A stretch of 6,842 bases of DNA from Tannerella sp. (GTDB taxonomy: Bacteria; Bacteroidota; Bacteroidia; Bacteroidales; Tannerellaceae), in NCBI GenBank assembly GCA_031263835.1, contig JAISEZ010000232.1:1-6842 (forward strand). Direction: 5' to 3'. The position numbers and the translations under genes were made by a program. Positions 6,378-6,842 of this stretch are shown one piece after another. The number at the start of each line of letters is the position of its first letter. Position 1 is the stretch's first letter. The notes under the pieces are model-generated. The model saw only the letters and a list, made by a program, of their open reading frames with translations, ran no database searches and was not told where the DNA came from.

Positions 6378-6409
6378 CAAAGGTAAACATAAATTCAATA
6401 CGTCGCACA
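6378..6409 (-). promoter_or_regulatory. Bacteroidetes-type promoter of the receptor/DUF4249 operon
   Basis: On the minus strand, TACCTTTG (6385-6378) matches the -7 consensus TAnnTTTG exactly. TGTG (6409-6406) lies 20 nt upstream, where a -33 TTTG-like element is expected (3 of 4 bases match). Only 6 nt (CGCCCA) separate the -7 element from the receptor ATG at 6371, so the transcript would have almost no leader. Confidence 0.6.
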
Positions 6410-6438
6410 GGTTTGTCATTTTCTCGCAGAAAGATGCG

Positions 6439-6470
6439 GATTCAATAATTCAATGATTCAAAGATTCAAC
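6439..6470. repeat. Four tandem 8-mers (GATTCAAT-type)
   Basis: GATTCAAT (6439-6446), AATTCAAT (6447-6454), GATTCAAA (6455-6462) and GATTCAAC (6463-6470) are contiguous. They lie 68-99 bp upstream of the receptor start. On the minus strand they read as repeated TTGAATC. The copies have drifted, so rapid slippage is unlikely; whether a protein binds them is unknown. Confidence 0.7.
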
Positions 6471-6534
6471 GGCGGAACGGCGGAGATAACCGTCCGAACC
6501 GATCCGGCACAACAGCTTTATTTTCAATGATATA

Positions 6535-6613
6535 ATTTTTAGCATATATTATGAACCATAATACTCTAATATTATGGATCGAAATATTCTAATATTATCC
6601 TCCATAATATTTT
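6535..6613. repeat. AT-rich block with direct and inverted repeats upstream of the receptor operon
   Basis: Direct repeats ATACTCTAATATTAT (6561-6575) and ATATTCTAATATTAT (6584-6598) match at 14 of 15 bases, 23 bp apart. Overlapping them are two hairpin-capable palindromes: CCATAATA (6556-6563) with TATTATGG (6570-6577), and AATATTAT (6591-6598) with ATAATATT (6604-6611). The block is far more AT-rich than its flanks and lies about 165-240 bp upstream of the receptor start. It could be an operator or an UP-like/bending element; no protein can be named. Confidence 0.55.
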
Positions 6614-6630
6614 CATGCGAATCAGTAGTT

Positions 6631-6673
6631 AGGCATTGTCCGGAAATAAACAGTACCTTTCCGGACAATGCCT
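6631..6673. repeat. Strong hairpin: perfect 16-bp inverted repeat
   Basis: AGGCATTGTCCGGAAA (6631-6646) and its exact reverse complement TTTCCGGACAATGCCT (6658-6673) flank an 11-nt loop. It lies 45 nt past the stop of the gene at the right edge. No T tract follows on either strand, so it is not a standard intrinsic terminator, though it could block readthrough or protect a 3' end. AGTAG occurs on both sides (6624-6628 and 6675-6679), which might be a target-site duplication of a tiny mobile element. Confidence 0.75.
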
Positions 6674-6695
6674 TAGTAGAATAAACCGCGTAAGC

Positions 6696-6730
6696 CACTA
6701 ATCACTCATCACTAACCACTAATCACTAAT
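6696..6730. repeat. Five tandem 7-mers (CACTAAT) overlapping the end of the right-edge gene
   Basis: The contiguous units are CACTAAT, CACTCAT, CACTAAC, CACTAAT and CACTAAT. On the minus strand the unit is ATTAGTG. The last codons and the TAG stop (6721-6719) of the right-edge gene fall inside the array. Because 7 is not a multiple of 3, the array places a stop in all three minus-strand frames. Confidence 0.85.
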
Positions 6731-6841
6731 TTCCAGCCCTTTCGTTGCTGTTTCCCAGCCAAGTATTTCGGCGCAGGTGAAAAAGGAGGTCATCGAGACG
6801 CCCAGAATGCCGTGCAGGTTCAGGTTCTGTCCGGTCAGTAA
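6719..6841 (-). CDS. C-terminal end of a probable FAD-dependent oxidoreductase (phytoene desaturase / retinol saturase type), partial
   Basis: Only the last 40 codons are in the window, ending in TAG at 6721-6719. The tail reads LLTGQNLNLHGILGVSMTSF, then FTCAEILGWETATKGLEISD. The TGQN.NLHGILGV pattern followed by an Ala/Cys-containing helix resembles the C-terminal FAD-contacting segment of NAD(P)/FAD-dependent oxidoreductases of the phytoene-desaturase and all-trans-retinol 13,14-reductase group, as annotated in Bacteroidales (from memory). The frame choice rests on this motif; the two alternative frames give low-complexity or stop-interrupted peptides. The final residues (ISD) come from a 7-bp tandem repeat and so are probably not conserved. 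With only the tail visible, substrate and full architecture cannot be judged. It reads in the same direction as the receptor operon but is separated from it by 347 bp with its own promoter. Confidence 0.6.
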   Translation of the reverse strand, partial: LLTGQNLNLHGILGVSMTSFFTCAEILGWETATKGLEISD

Positions 6842-6842
6842 C

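Noticed and set aside
6372..6419. Upstream ATG at 6419 as start of the receptor
   Set aside because: It would add 16 residues before the signal peptide and put the -7 promoter element inside the coding region.
6579..6600. Fur-box-like sequence in the AT-rich block (GGATAATATTAG on the minus strand)
   Set aside because: It matches the GATAAT-type hexamers only loosely, and AT-rich DNA gives such matches by chance, so iron regulation is not claimed.
1..6842. CRISPR array, tRNA/rRNA, prophage, transposase or defence island
   Set aside because: No regularly spaced repeats of 24 bp or more, no cloverleaf, and no ORF with matching domains was found on either strand.

Overview
This 6.8-kb stretch looks like a chromosomal segment of a Bacteroidota bacterium, most likely order Bacteroidales, with GC near 50-55 %. 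Four things point that way: a TonB-dependent receptor with an N-terminal carboxypeptidase-regulatory-like domain; a DUF4249 lipoprotein next to it; a Bacteroidetes-type -7 promoter (TACCTTTG) before the receptor; and starts without Shine-Dalgarno sites. Genus cannot be told from the sequence.

Layout, left to right. (1) The 3' part of a plus-strand gene (3-605) for a conserved Bacteroidetes protein of unknown function; its start lies outside the window. (2) A 264-bp intergenic region holding short 7-mer repeats, a nested palindromic REP/MITE-like element (640-772) and a possible leader for the next gene. (3) A plus-strand gene (870-2954) for a 694-residue multidomain lipoprotein: acidic Pro/Asp linker built from a 39-bp tandem repeat, a beta-rich domain, a strongly hydrophobic segment, FN3-like and Ig-like modules, and a lipocalin-like C-terminal domain encoded in markedly AT-rich DNA. 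(4) A 220-bp convergent intergenic region with a terminator candidate for each strand and a perfect 28-bp palindrome. (5) A minus-strand two-gene operon: the TonB-dependent receptor (6371 to 4062) followed after 5 bp by the DUF4249 lipoprotein (4056 to 3175). (6) A 347-bp stretch upstream of that operon with no gene, holding a near-leaderless promoter, a 4 x 8-bp tandem repeat, an AT-rich block of direct and inverted repeats, and a hairpin with a perfect 16-bp stem. (7) The last 40 codons of a minus-strand gene, probably an FAD-dependent phytoene-desaturase/retinol-saturase-type oxidoreductase; its stop codon lies inside a 5 x 7-bp tandem repeat.

How the genes work together: the receptor and the DUF4249 protein almost certainly form one outer-membrane uptake unit (gated barrel plus surface lipoprotein). 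The substrate cannot be deduced and no enzyme or transporter accompanies them here. The 694-residue lipoprotein is convergent with this operon and probably separate. I see no phage, CRISPR, tRNA/rRNA, transposase or recognisable defence system. The most unusual items are the mosaic lipoprotein (hydrophobic hairpin-like segment, abrupt GC drop matching one domain) and the density of small repeats in every intergenic region.
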